A stretch of DNA of 64,000 nucleotides from contig JBGVFH010000010.1 of NCBI GenBank assembly GCA_045120955.1, forward strand, positions 1 through 64,000, read 5' to 3'. The notes beneath the pieces are model-generated. The model saw only the letters and a program-made list of their open reading frames with translations. It was not told the origin of the DNA and made no database searches. The stretch comes from JAZMZS01 sp045120955 (GTDB taxonomy: Bacteria > Bacillota > Clostridia > Oscillospirales > CAG-272). Position numbers and translations under genes: made by a program. Shown in pieces: positions 56,465-64,000 of this stretch; the first letter of the stretch is position 1; every line of letters begins with the position of its first letter.

Positions 56465-57436
56465 TTAGTCCTCTTCTTTTTTGAGGTCCAAACCGAGTGA
56501 GCGTAACTTTTGTATAACTTCTTCAAGCGACTTCTTTCCGAGGTTTCTGACCTTTATCATATCCTCTTCGGTACGATTTGTAAGGTCCTCTACCGTATCA
56601 ATGCCGGCACGCTTCAAGCAGTTGAAGCTTCTAACCGACATGTCAAGCTCCTCAATGGTCATCTCAAGAACTTTCTCTTTCTTGGTCTCTTCTCTCTCGA
56701 CCATTATTTCGGCCTTCTTTGCTTCATCTGACATATCAACAAACAAGTTGAGATGCTCGTTGAGAATCTTGGCGCCCAATGAAATCGCTTCTTTTGCCGA
56801 TATAGTACCGTTTGTAAGAACATCAAGCGTGAGCTTGTCATAGTCTGTAATATTTCCGACACGGGTATTTTCAACCTTGTAGCTTACGCTGTATACAGGT
56901 GTGAAGATCGAATCAGTAAATATAAGACCGATAGGCATACCGTTCTGACCGAGAGTCTGAGCGTATATCTGCTTGTTCTTATCCTGAGAAACATATCCTC
57001 TACCGTGATCAAAGGTAAGCTCCATATAAAAATGAGCCTTCTCGCATACGGTAGCGATGTGATGTTCGGGATTGAGTATTTCTATATCTGCATCTCCTAT
57101 GATGTCACCTGCGGTAACATCATGTGCACCGTTAATATCAATAACAACAGTTTTGCTTGTGTTGCAATGCAGCTTTGCAACGATGCCCTTTACATTGAGC
57201 ACTATCTCCGCTACATCTTCCTTTACTCCGGGAACTGTCGATATCTCATGGAGAACACCGTCAATCTTTATGCTTGTTACAGCATATCCGGGAAGAGATG
57301 AAAGGAGCACTCTGCGAAGAGAGTTACCGAGTGTAGTACCATAACCACGCTCAAGAGGCTCAACCGTAAAGCGTCCGCTTCTGTCATTGTTGTCTTCGCT
57401 TTCAACGGTTATATTGGGTTTCTCTATTTCGATCAT
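56465..57436 (-). CDS. rpoA: RNA polymerase alpha subunit
   Basis: Scaffolds RNA polymerase assembly and contacts UP elements and activators. The 323 residues have the N-terminal dimerisation domain (FTVEPLERGYGTTLGNSLRR, LLSSLPGYAVTSIKIDGVLH, GVKEDVAEIVLNVK) and the C-terminal helix-hairpin-helix domain (DMSVRSFNCLKRAGIDTVED, VRNLGKKSLEEVIQKLRSLG). Position between rpsD and rplQ is standard. AGGAGGATTATC precedes the start. Confidence 0.98.
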   Translation of the reverse strand: MIEIEKPNITVESEDNNDRSGRFTVEPLERGYGTTLGNSLRRVLLSSLPGYAVTSIKIDGVLHEISTVPGVKEDVAEIVLNVKGIVAKLHCNTSKTVVIDINGAHDVTAGDIIGDADIEILNPEHHIATVCEKAHFYMELTFDHGRGYVSQDKNKQIYAQTLGQNGMPIGLIFTDSIFTPVYSVSYKVENTRVGNITDYDKLTLDVLTNGTISAKEAISLGAKILNEHLNLFVDMSDEAKKAEIMVEREETKKEKVLEMTIEELDMSVRSFNCLKRAGIDTVEDLTNRTEEDMIKVRNLGKKSLEEVIQKLRSLGLDLKKEED

Positions 57437-57501
57437 GATAATCCTCCTTTAAAATCAATTTTTTAATCTCAAAAAATTGCGGTTTCCTTGTTGGATCGAT
57501 A

Positions 57502-57526
57502 ACATACTGTAATAAATACAGTATGT
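57502..57526. promoter_or_regulatory. Perfect palindrome between rpsD and rpoA
   Basis: ACATACTGTA-ATAAA-TACAGTATGT: 10-base perfect arms with a 5-base loop in the unusually long rpsD-rpoA gap (151 bases). In RNA it would be a stable hairpin. It may be a processing or attenuation site, or relate to S4 autoregulation; no T-tract follows. Confidence 0.5.
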
Positions 57527-57587
57527 CTTCTGTCCCGTAACAGCCCGACAATATACGTCATGCCGCAACGGGCGCAGGAGGCATATC

Positions 57588-58214
57588 TTATTTTGAATAG
57601 AGCTCGACGATAAGCTGCTCTGTGAACGGGAAGTCAATATCCTCTCTTGCGGGAAGAGCGTTGACCTTTGCGCTCATGTTAGCTGCGTCTGTATCAAGCC
57701 ACTTCGGAGCTGTCTTAGTAGCCATAGCCTCTGCAAGCTCTTTGATCTTTGCACTGTCACGGCTGCCCTCTGCAACTGCGATAACATCGCCTGCATTGAT
57801 GAGCATTGAAGGAATTGTAGCCTTCTTGCCGTTGAGTGTGAAGTGTCCGTGAAGAACGAGCTGACGAGCCTCTTTACGGCTGCTTGCCATACCCATTCTG
57901 TAAACAACGTTATCAAGTCTTGTCTCGAGAATGATAAGAAGGTTTTCGCCTGTCATGCCTTCCTTCTTTTCAGCCATTGCATAGTAGTTCTTGAACTGCT
58001 TTTCAAGAACACCGTAGTATCTTCTTGCTTTCTGCTTCTCACGAAGCTGCATTCCGTATTCACCGATCTTTTTACGAGCTGCACCGTGCTGACCGGGAGC
58101 TACAGGTCTGTGATTAAATGAGCATTTATCGGATGTGCAACGCTCGCCCTTGAGATAAAGCTTTACGCCTTCTCTACGGCACATTCTGCACGAAGGTCCT
58201 GTATATCTTGCCAT
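57588..58214 (-). CDS. rpsD: 30S ribosomal protein S4
   Basis: Primary 16S rRNA-binding protein and usually translational repressor of its operon. The 208 residues begin MARYTGPSCRMCRREGVKLY with a CxxC pair and a later Cys (CTSDKC) suggesting a zinc-binding N-terminus, contain RKKIGEYGMQLREKQKARRY and the S4 RNA-binding domain LDNVVYRMGMASSRKEARQL. GGAGGAAGAAAGAA precedes the ATG. Confidence 0.98.
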   Translation of the reverse strand: MARYTGPSCRMCRREGVKLYLKGERCTSDKCSFNHRPVAPGQHGAARKKIGEYGMQLREKQKARRYYGVLEKQFKNYYAMAEKKEGMTGENLLIILETRLDNVVYRMGMASSRKEARQLVLHGHFTLNGKKATIPSMLINAGDVIAVAEGSRDSAKIKELAEAMATKTAPKWLDTDAANMSAKVNALPAREDIDFPFTEQLIVELYSK

Positions 58215-58235
58215 TTCTTTCTTCCTCCTATAAAA

Positions 58236-58634
58236 TTATACGCGGCGTCTCTTAGGCGGACGGCAACCGTTGTGAGGGATAGGAGTCACATCTTTGATAA
58301 GAGTAATCTGAAGTCCTACTGTTTCGAGAGCACGGATAGCAGACTCACGTCCGGAACCGGGACCCTTTACATATACTTCAACGGTTTTCATGCCATGCTC
58401 TGTTGCGAGCTTACCTGCAGTCTCTGCTGCTGTCTGAGCTGCGAAGGGAGTTGACTTTCTTGAACCCTTGAATCCAAGCTCACCGGCACTTGCCCATGAT
58501 ACTGCATTACCTGCAAGGTCAGTGATTGTAACTATAGTGTTGTTGAAGGTTGCCTGGATATGTGCACAACCCTTTTCAACGTTTTTACGCTCACGACGCT
58601 TTTTAACAACTTTTTTTGCTGCTACTTTTGCCAT
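58236..58634 (-). CDS. rpsK: 30S ribosomal protein S11
   Basis: Platform protein that supports the Shine-Dalgarno helix. The 132 residues have a basic lead (KKVVKKRRERKNVEKG), the conserved AHIQATFNNTIVTITDLAGN and end TPIPHNGCRPPKRRRV, the standard S11 C-terminus. Gap to rpsM 18 bases, to rpsD 21 bases. Confidence 0.98.
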   Translation of the reverse strand: MAKVAAKKVVKKRRERKNVEKGCAHIQATFNNTIVTITDLAGNAVSWASAGELGFKGSRKSTPFAAQTAAETAGKLATEHGMKTVEVYVKGPGSGRESAIRALETVGLQITLIKDVTPIPHNGCRPPKRRRV

Positions 58635-58652
58635 TTTTGTCGTGTCACTCCT

Positions 58653-59021
58653 TTACTTCTTCTTGTTAGCGATTGTCTTAGCAGGGCCTTTTCTTGTACG
58701 AGCATTGGTCTTTGTTCTCTGACCTCTTACAGGAAGTCCCTTTCTATGACGAATTCCACGGTAGCAGTTGATCTCAACCATTCTCTTGATATTGAGAGCA
58801 ACATCACGGCGAAGATCACCTTCAACCACATAGGATGCTTCGATCTCGTCACGGAGCTTTGCTACATCGGTTTCGCTCAAGTCTTTTGCGCGTGTATTAG
58901 GATCTATTCCTGTTTTTGCAAGAATGTCCTTTGCACTCTTAAGTCCGATACCGTAAATATAAGTGAGAGCTATTTCAACTCGCTTATTATTCGGAATATC
59001 AACACCGGCTATACGAGCCAT
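58653..59021 (-). CDS. rpsM: 30S ribosomal protein S13
   Basis: Head protein contacting P-site tRNA and the B1 bridge. The 122 residues start MARIAGVDIPNNKRVEIALT and contain TYIYGIGLKSAKDILAKTGI and the C-terminal RGIRHRKGLPVRGQRTKTNA motif. AGGGTGAAATAACAA precedes the start. Confidence 0.98.
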   Translation of the reverse strand: MARIAGVDIPNNKRVEIALTYIYGIGLKSAKDILAKTGIDPNTRAKDLSETDVAKLRDEIEASYVVEGDLRRDVALNIKRMVEINCYRGIRHRKGLPVRGQRTKTNARTRKGPAKTIANKKK

Positions 59022-59075
59022 TTGTTATTTCACCCTTTCCTTTGGTATTTGTCTTTTTGAAGATCGTAATTATGC

Positions 59076-59189
59076 TCAGCCCTGTCTCTGCTTATGCTTG
59101 GGGTTTTCGCATATTACCATTACTTTACCTTTTCTCTTGATGATTTTGCACTTTTCGCAAATCTTCTTTACGGAAGGCTTAACTTTCAT
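59076..59189 (-). CDS. rpmJ: 50S ribosomal protein L36
   Basis: The smallest ribosomal protein; 37 residues on the minus strand from ATG 59189 (MKVKPSVKKICEKCKIIKRK, GKVMVICENPKHKQRQG). The CxxC, Cys and His pattern (CEKC, ICENPKH) shows the zinc-binding form. GGAAGATTACAAAA precedes the start. Location between infA and rpsM is standard. Confidence 0.96.
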   Translation of the reverse strand: MKVKPSVKKICEKCKIIKRKGKVMVICENPKHKQRQG

Positions 59190-59210
59190 TTTTGTAATCT
59201 TCCTTTCGAG

Positions 59211-59429
59211 TTATTTCATACGCCAGGTAATGCGTCCCTTTGTAAGGTCGTATACCGATACCTCAACGGTTACGCGGTCACCGGGCAAAATACGGATATA
59301 ATTCATTCTAAGCTTACCGGATATATGTGCGGTCACGATATGACCGTTCGGAAGCTTTACCTTGAAGGTGGCACTGGGAAGAGCTTCTGTTACTACACCT
59401 TCAAATTCAATAACATCATCCTTTGGCAG
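59211..59429 (-). CDS. infA: Translation initiation factor IF-1, apparent non-AUG start
   Basis: OB-fold factor blocking the A site during initiation. From the codon before PKDDVIEFEG the product is 73 residues and matches IF-1 (GVVTEALPSATFKVKLPNGH, ISGKLRMNYIRILPGDRVTV). No ATG is available. The Shine-Dalgarno AAGGAG (59443-59438) is followed by GTG, ATT, ATT and CTG codons in frame. GTG overlaps the Shine-Dalgarno sequence and cannot serve; CTG at 59429 is 8 bases away and gives the family N-terminus (M-PKDDVIE like MSKEDVIE); ATT at 59432 is the alternative. The start choice is inference. Confidence 0.88.
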   Translation of the reverse strand: MPKDDVIEFEGVVTEALPSATFKVKLPNGHIVTAHISGKLRMNYIRILPGDRVTVEVSVYDLTKGRITWRMK

Positions 59430-59465
59430 AATAATCACTCCTTATCGGTTTCTCTGCTGATTCTC

Positions 59466-60215
59466 TCAGACAAGTGTTGTAAGAATGTTTCCTTCAGCGG
59501 TTATGACCACCGTATTCTCATAGTGTGCTGAAAGAGTTTTGTCAACCGTTTTCACAGTCCATCCGTCCGAAAGAATTTTGACCTCGTGGCTTCCGATGTT
59601 TATCATCGGCTCAACCGCTATCGCCATACCCGCAACAAGCCTTTGTCCCCGACCTGCCGTGCCGTAGTTCGGCACATCAGGCGACTCATGAAGATCTGCG
59701 CCTATTCCATGTCCTACAAACTTGCGTACCACTCCGTATCCGAAACGTTCCGCATAGCTTTGTATCGCACTGCCCACATCTCCGAGTCTCGCATCCGGCT
59801 TTATCTTGGAAATACCCTCAAAGAAACACTGTTTTGTAACTTCGATAAGGTCAGCCGCTTCCTTCGATATTTTGCCGACTGCAAAGGTTCTTGCCGCATC
59901 ACCGTGAAAACCGTTCTTGTATGCGCCGACGTCGACCTTGACTATATCGCCCTCGCAAAGAAATCTCTTCTCTGACGGGATACCGTGTATGATCTCATCG
60001 TTTATGCTTATACAAGCGGAAGCGGGAAACCCGCCGTACCCGAGAAATGAGGGCTTTGCCCCGCATTTCTCGATATACTCACGAATTTTGCGATCGATCT
60101 CTTTGGTGCTGACACCTTCTTTAACACATTCCTGCGCTACCAAAAGTGCCTCGCCTGTAATTCTTCCGGCCTCTTTCATATACACTATCTGAGCCGAATT
60201 TTTCAGTCGTATCAT
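59466..60215 (-). CDS. map: Methionine aminopeptidase type I
   Basis: Removes the initiator methionine from nascent chains using two metal ions. The 249 residues contain the five metal ligands in VDVGAYKNGFHGDAARTFAV (two Asp), KFVGHGIGADLHESPDVPNY (His), AVEPMINIG (Glu) and HYENTVVITAEG (Glu), and substrate His in FLGYGGFPASACISINDEII. The order adk-map-infA-rpmJ is standard. No N-terminal zinc finger. Confidence 0.97.
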   Translation of the reverse strand: MIRLKNSAQIVYMKEAGRITGEALLVAQECVKEGVSTKEIDRKIREYIEKCGAKPSFLGYGGFPASACISINDEIIHGIPSEKRFLCEGDIVKVDVGAYKNGFHGDAARTFAVGKISKEAADLIEVTKQCFFEGISKIKPDARLGDVGSAIQSYAERFGYGVVRKFVGHGIGADLHESPDVPNYGTAGRGQRLVAGMAIAVEPMINIGSHEVKILSDGWTVKTVDKTLSAHYENTVVITAEGNILTTLV

Positions 60216-60221
60216 TTCTTA

Positions 60222-60857
60222 TTAGTTAACCCCAATAGCCTTAAAAGTAAGAGCTGTGGTATCTTCTACCTTCTCCTGACCTCTTACAACCTTGAGAATT
60301 CCCTTGTTGCCGTAATATTCTTTAAGCGGCTCGGTAAGCTCATGATAAACCTTAAGTCTGTCAAGAACTACCTCGGGCATATCGTCGCGGCGGATAGTAA
60401 GCTCAGCTCCGCATCTGTCGCATTTATCTCCGTCAGCCGAGGGAAGATACTGAGTGTGGAAGGTAGCGCCGCAAGCAGCACATACACGTCTTCCGCTCAT
60501 ACGCTCAACTATCTCGTTGTCCGGAACCTCTATCTCAACGACGAGGTCAATGCTCACGCCCATCTCATCGAGGGCAGCAGCCTGCGGTACTGTTCTCGGG
60601 AAGCCGTCAAGAATAAAACCGTTTTTGCAGTCATCCTCGACAAGTCTTTCCTTAATTATTCCGATTACAACTTCGTCCGGCACAAGCTCTCCCTTTTCGG
60701 TAAAAGCCTTTGCCTTGAGTCCCATCTCTGTGCCGTTTTTAATAGCGGAACGGATGATAGCACCGGTTGAAATTGCGGGGATGTCAAGTTTTTCGGAGAC
60801 AAGCTCTGCTTGCGTGCCTTTTCCGGCACCGGGTGCTCCTAAGAAAATAATTTTCAT
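60222..60857 (-). CDS. adk: Adenylate kinase
   Basis: Interconverts AMP, ADP and ATP. The start is set at MKIIFLGAPGAGKGTQAELV (ATG 60857, CGGAGG upstream), giving 211 residues; a longer frame exists upstream but overlaps secY without support. Motifs: P-loop GAPGAGKGTQ (7-16), DGFPRTVPQAAALD, and a LID with four cysteines (CAACGATFHTQYLPSADGD..CDRCG) that forms a structural zinc site as in Bacillus enzymes. Six bases upstream of map. Confidence 0.97.
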   Translation of the reverse strand: MKIIFLGAPGAGKGTQAELVSEKLDIPAISTGAIIRSAIKNGTEMGLKAKAFTEKGELVPDEVVIGIIKERLVEDDCKNGFILDGFPRTVPQAAALDEMGVSIDLVVEIEVPDNEIVERMSGRRVCAACGATFHTQYLPSADGDKCDRCGAELTIRRDDMPEVVLDRLKVYHELTEPLKEYYGNKGILKVVRGQEKVEDTTALTFKAIGVN

Positions 60858-60879
60858 ACGTTTCCTCCGATTTGGTAGA

Positions 60880-62184
60880 TTATTCAAGGAAGCCCTTGTA
60901 ATGACGCATGGTCATCTGAGCCTCGATCTCTCGTGCTGTTTCAATAGCAACTCCGACAACGATGAGCAGTGATGAACCGCTGAACGCAATTCCTGCAAGA
61001 GCATTGCCGCTCAGCGCATTTACGATAAGCGGTAGAACAGCTATGACACTAAGGAACATAGCGCCCATGAGAGTTACCTTAGAAAGCACCTTAGTGATGT
61101 ACTCAGCAGTAGGTCTGCCGGGACGAATTCCCGGAATAAAGCCACCGTTCTTCTGAAGGTTGTTTGATACTTCCTGAGGATTGAATGATATTGCAATATA
61201 GAAATATGAAAAGGCAATGATCAAAACAAAGAAAAGTATGATATAAACAGGTGAGCTCGTTCCGAAAAGCTTAAACCAGAAGTTAGACTCGGACACACCG
61301 CAGAACTGCATAATGGTAATCGGCAGCGAGATAATCGACGAAGCGAAGATTATCGGCATAACGCCCGACATATTAAGCTTTATGGGAAGGTTGGAGCTCT
61401 GGCCGCCATACATTTTTCTGCCGACCACGCGCTTTGCGTACTGAACAGGGAGTCTGCGCTCACTGTCAGTGATGAATACTACAAATACAACGATTGCGCA
61501 TACCGCAGCGATCATTACGAGGGTAAGCACGCACCAGAGAATACCGATGTACTCTCCGTTCGCTATCTGACTGAAGTAGCTCGTGAAAGAGCTGATAAGA
61601 CTTGATATAATAGCGGGACCTGCGGAAACGATATTTGCAAAGAGTATCATCGAGATACCGTTGCCTATGCCGTTTTCGTTGATCTTCTCGCCAAGCCACA
61701 TGATTATGGATGCGCCGGCACAATAGCAAGCTATTATAACGACTGCACCGTACCATGTCTCACCGTCTGCGGTAAGGCACCGGTATGTGTTTCTCATGAG
61801 CATGTAGTAACCTACACTCGTGAGAAGAGCAAGTCCTACAGTTACGAAACGTGTAATTGTGTTGAGCTTCTTTTTGCCTTCCTCACCCTCTTTTGAAAGC
61901 TTTTCAAGAGCAGGGATAGCAACGCAGAGAAGCTGAATAACGATAGAAGCCGTGATGTAAGGTGATATAGACAAAGCAAACAAAGTCGCCTTTGAGAACG
62001 CATCTCCGGAGAGAATGTTCAGATACTCAAAAATCGAGCCTTCGGGAAGGGATATGAGAGATGACTGAACAAACGGAACCGGAACGATAGCACCGAAACG
62101 GTAAATAAGAAGTATAATAAGTGTATATATAAGCTTCTTTCTTAGTTCGGGTATCTTGAAAGCATTTTTGATTGTCTGAAGCAT
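60880..62184 (-). CDS. secY: Protein translocase subunit SecY
   Basis: Channel of the Sec translocon. The start MLQTIKNAFKIPELRKKLIY (ATG 62184, GAGGTG upstream) gives 434 residues with ten membrane helices. Family motifs: FGAIVPVPFVQSS, LFALSISPYITASIVIQLL (plug region precedes), FNPQEVSNNLQKNGGFIPGIRPGRPT and the C-terminal ETAREIEAQMTMRHYKGFLE. It starts one base after the rplO stop, so translation is coupled. Confidence 0.97.
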   Translation of the reverse strand: MLQTIKNAFKIPELRKKLIYTLIILLIYRFGAIVPVPFVQSSLISLPEGSIFEYLNILSGDAFSKATLFALSISPYITASIVIQLLCVAIPALEKLSKEGEEGKKKLNTITRFVTVGLALLTSVGYYMLMRNTYRCLTADGETWYGAVVIIACYCAGASIIMWLGEKINENGIGNGISMILFANIVSAGPAIISSLISSFTSYFSQIANGEYIGILWCVLTLVMIAAVCAIVVFVVFITDSERRLPVQYAKRVVGRKMYGGQSSNLPIKLNMSGVMPIIFASSIISLPITIMQFCGVSESNFWFKLFGTSSPVYIILFFVLIIAFSYFYIAISFNPQEVSNNLQKNGGFIPGIRPGRPTAEYITKVLSKVTLMGAMFLSVIAVLPLIVNALSGNALAGIAFSGSSLLIVVGVAIETAREIEAQMTMRHYKGFLE

Positions 62185-62185
62185 C

Positions 62186-62626
62186 TTATAACACCTCGGT
62201 CTTTCCACCTGCCGCTTCTATCTTTTCCTTGGCACTCGCTGAAAAGACTGTCGCTTTAACAGTTATTTTTTTAGAGAGCTCGCCGTTACCGAGTACCTTG
62301 AGTTTGTCGTAATTGTCTTTGACAATTCCGCAACCCTTCAGTATGTCAAGATCAACAACCGCACCGTCTTCAAACTTATTAAGAGCTGCAAGATTGACTA
62401 CACAGTATTCAACTGCAAATCTGTTCTTGAAACCTCTCTTAGGAAGTTTTCTGTAAAGCGGAATTTGACCGCCCTCAAATCCGGGTCTTACTCCGCCGCC
62501 TGAGCGAGCGTTCTGACCTTTATGGCCCTTTCCGGCTGTTTTTCCGTTTCCGGAACCGGGGCCTCTTCCCTTGCGCCAAGAGTCCTGTACGGAACCGGGC
62601 GCGGGTGAAAGTTCATGAAGTTTCAT
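62186..62626 (-). CDS. rplO: 50S ribosomal protein L15
   Basis: Large-subunit assembly protein. The start at ATG 62626 (MKLHELSPAPGSVQDSWRKG, AAGGAGGATTACCCA upstream) gives 146 residues, with RGPGSGNGKTAGKGHKGQNA, GVRPGFEGGQIPLYRKLPKR and GFKNR; an upstream start would add six residues overlapping the Shine-Dalgarno site. Followed directly by secY. Confidence 0.97.
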   Translation of the reverse strand: MKLHELSPAPGSVQDSWRKGRGPGSGNGKTAGKGHKGQNARSGGGVRPGFEGGQIPLYRKLPKRGFKNRFAVEYCVVNLAALNKFEDGAVVDLDILKGCGIVKDNYDKLKVLGNGELSKKITVKATVFSASAKEKIEAAGGKTEVL

Positions 62627-62655
62627 TGGGTAATCCTCCTTCATCCAAATTCCGA

Positions 62656-62832
62656 TTAAACGGTCTCAACCTTAACAAGGTGAGAAATTACTTTTACCTT
62701 ACCGTCGAGTACTTTGCCTTCCTCGTGTACTATGCTGTCACCGATCTTTTTAAGGCCGAGAGAAGCAGCAGTAGCCTTCTGATTGGGCTTTGCAGCAATA
62801 AGGCTCTTTACAAGTGTTACCTTCTTTGACAT
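62656..62832 (-). CDS. rpmD: 50S ribosomal protein L30
   Basis: 58 residues from ATG 62832 on the minus strand (MSKKVTLVKSLIAAKPNQKA, TAASLGLKKIGDSIVHEEG, VKVISHLVKVETV). The pattern VTLVKS.I...P.Q..T...LGL..I is the L30 signature. Gap of 14 bases after rpsE. Confidence 0.96.
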   Translation of the reverse strand: MSKKVTLVKSLIAAKPNQKATAASLGLKKIGDSIVHEEGKVLDGKVKVISHLVKVETV

Positions 62833-62846
62833 TTCACTTATCCTCC

Positions 62847-63350
62847 TTAACCCTTCATCTGCTCAACAGAGATTCCGCGTGCAGCAGCAACCTCTTCAGC
62901 AGTTCTGAGTTCTGAAAGAGCAGCAAATGCAGCCTTAACAACATTTGTGGGGTTGTTGGAACGAAGGCACTTTGCTCTTATATTTGTGATTCCTGCAAGT
63001 TCAAGTACAGGACGAACTGAGCCGCCTGCGATGATACCTGTACCGGGAGCGGCAGGCTTGAGAAGAACCTTACCTGCACCGTACTCGCAGAGAATTTCGT
63101 GGGGAATAGTAGAACCGCTGAGAGAAACCTCAATCATGTTCTTCTTTGCATCTTCGATGCCCTTGCGTATAGCATCCGGAACCTCGGCTGCTTTACCAAG
63201 ACCGTAACCTACATGTCCGTTTCTGTCACCAACTACCATAAGAGCTGTAAATCTTGCGATACGACCGCCCTTTACGGTTTTGGAAACACGGTTGAGTGTG
63301 ACAAGCTTTTCTTCAAGTTCAAGCGTTGCCGGATCAAATTTCTTTGCCAT
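62847..63350 (-). CDS. rpsE: 30S ribosomal protein S5
   Basis: Fidelity protein at the mRNA entry channel. The 167 residues contain EKLVTLNRVSKTVKGGRIAR, FTALMVVGDRNGHVGYGLGK, the S5 signature, and a C-terminal domain with VLLKPAAPGTGIIAGGSVRP and LRSNNPTNVVKAAFAAL. Standard position between rplR and rpmD. Confidence 0.98.
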   Translation of the reverse strand: MAKKFDPATLELEEKLVTLNRVSKTVKGGRIARFTALMVVGDRNGHVGYGLGKAAEVPDAIRKGIEDAKKNMIEVSLSGSTIPHEILCEYGAGKVLLKPAAPGTGIIAGGSVRPVLELAGITNIRAKCLRSNNPTNVVKAAFAALSELRTAEEVAAARGISVEQMKG

Positions 63351-63405
63351 GTTACTAACTCCTTTTTAATGTTTCAGTTTAAGAAACAGTGTACAAACCG
63401 GAAGC

Positions 63406-63765
63406 TTAGAACTTCAGGCCGCCCTCGCGGGCTCCGTCAGCAAGTTCCGATACACGTCCGTGATAGAGGTAACCGCCACGGTCAAATACAACCGTGTCAA
63501 TTCCCTTTTCGAGAGCTCTTGCAGCGAGGATCTTGCCGATCTCTCTTGCTGCTGCCTTGTTTCCGCCGTTGCCCTCGAAGCTTGCTTCGAGAGTGGTTGC
63601 GCTTACAAGTGTTACGCCTTTAACATCGTCAATGATCTGAGCGGAAATATTAGCGTTTGAACGATATACTGCAAGACGAGGTCTCTGTGCCGTTCCTGAT
63701 ATATTTGCTCTGACTCTCTTATGTCTTTTAAGACGCTGCTTGTTGCTATCAATTCTTGATACCAT
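63406..63765 (-). CDS. rplR: 50S ribosomal protein L18
   Basis: 5S rRNA-binding protein. The 119 residues (MVSRIDSNKQRLKRHKRVRA) contain RPRLAVYRSNANISAQIIDD, GGNKAAAREIGKILAARALE and VVFDRGGYLYHGRVSELADG, the conserved C-terminal motif. AAAGGAGTGGACTCGA precedes the start. Confidence 0.98.
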   Translation of the reverse strand: MVSRIDSNKQRLKRHKRVRANISGTAQRPRLAVYRSNANISAQIIDDVKGVTLVSATTLEASFEGNGGNKAAAREIGKILAARALEKGIDTVVFDRGGYLYHGRVSELADGAREGGLKF

Positions 63766-63783
63766 TCGAGTCCACTCCTTTCA

Positions 63784-64000
63784 TTATTTACCGGCTTTTC
63801 CGGCTTTGCGGCGAATATGCTCATTAGAGTACTTGATACCCTTGCCGAGGTACGGCTCAGGCGGTCTCTTTTCTCTGATAACAGCTGCTATCTGACCTAC
63901 TGCCTGCTTGTCAGCACCCTTAACGATAATGGTGTTGGAATCCGGAACCTCAAATGTAATTCCTTCGGGAGCAGCGATAACAACGGGATGAGAATATCCA
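63784..64000 (-). CDS. rplF: 50S ribosomal protein L6, C-terminal part (cut by window edge)
   Basis: The minus strand has 71 codons before TAA at 63786-63784, reading GYSHPVVIAAPEGITFEVPD, NTIIVKGADKQAVGQIAAVI and REKRPPEPYLGKGIKYSNEH, IRRKAGKAGK. The segment KGADKQAVGQ.AA.IR..R.PEPYKGKGI is the L6 signature (here YLGKGIKY). The N-terminal half lies outside the window. Confidence 0.96.
   Translation of the reverse strand, partial: GYSHPVVIAAPEGITFEVPDSNTIIVKGADKQAVGQIAAVIREKRPPEPYLGKGIKYSNEHIRRKAGKAGK

Overview
The window looks like a chromosomal segment of a low-to-mid GC anaerobic Clostridia member, probably of the Ruminococcaceae/Oscillospiraceae type. Reasons: an IspH-ribosomal protein S1 fusion next to cmk and plsC, a Na+-pumping decarboxylase, a reverse rubrerythrin, a zinc-type L33, a YajC/small membrane protein pair, a lipoprotein serpin of the kind known from gut clostridia, and sigma-A type promoters with 17-base spacers. 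The genus cannot be fixed from the sequence alone.

Layout. 1-450: 5' end of an IS1182-type insertion sequence, then a decayed low-complexity locus. 990-4950: biotin-dependent Na+-pumping decarboxylase operon (gamma, biotin carrier, beta, alpha). 5143-6056: frame-disrupted sortase-anchored surface protein. 6270-8782: murE-like ligase and cysK. 8783-9306: hairpin array, tRNA-like remnant and a CAU tRNA. 9399-12765 (minus): fhs-tsaE-tsaB-rpiB. 12963-15563: rpmG-secE-nusG-rplK-rplA. 15853-17943 (minus): TetR-controlled ABC-2 transporter. 18338-19859 (minus): thiN-nudix-trxA. 20136-22319: LTA-synthase-like enzyme. 22502-27168 (minus): aldose epimerase, alaS, a membrane protein and yajC. 27417-33743: ppa, then rpiR-baiN-like-cmk-plsC-ispH/rpsA and tRNA-Leu. 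34388-35524: HAD hydrolase and a C_GCAxxG_C_C protein. 35599-38571 (minus): serpin and guaB. 38830-39378: reverse rubrerythrin. 39602-41598 (minus): glycine-riboswitch-controlled Na+/alanine-glycine symporter. 41838-45837 (minus): MntR-type regulator and a heterodimeric ABC exporter. 46056-50968 (minus): rpsT, cysteine desulfurase, lipoprotein, PLP lyase, murD. 51222-55196: lipoprotein, NhaC-type antiporter with a DnaJ-like cysteine-rich head, lipoprotein esterase. 55988-64000 (minus): distal half of the S10/spc/alpha ribosomal superoperon, running from rplF (cut by the window end) to rplQ.

The physiology suggested is a Na+-based anaerobe: decarboxylase pump, Na+ symporter and Na+/H+ antiporter in one window, with folate one-carbon metabolism, peroxide defence by rubrerythrin, and host- or polymer-facing lipoproteins (serpin, esterase).

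Three items stand out. (1) A dispersed intergenic repeat family (seven loci) has one end, with the core CATAGGAAATTGC, immediately downstream of the U-tract of intrinsic terminators in nearly every case. (2) Two arrays of short hairpins follow tRNA loci, and their linker motifs invert midway. (3) An NhaC-family antiporter carries exactly four CxxCxGxG motifs behind its first membrane helix. Other points of interest are an infA gene that seems to lack a normal start codon, a MurE without the usual DNPR motif, and a tandem C-terminal duplication in the decarboxylase gamma subunit.
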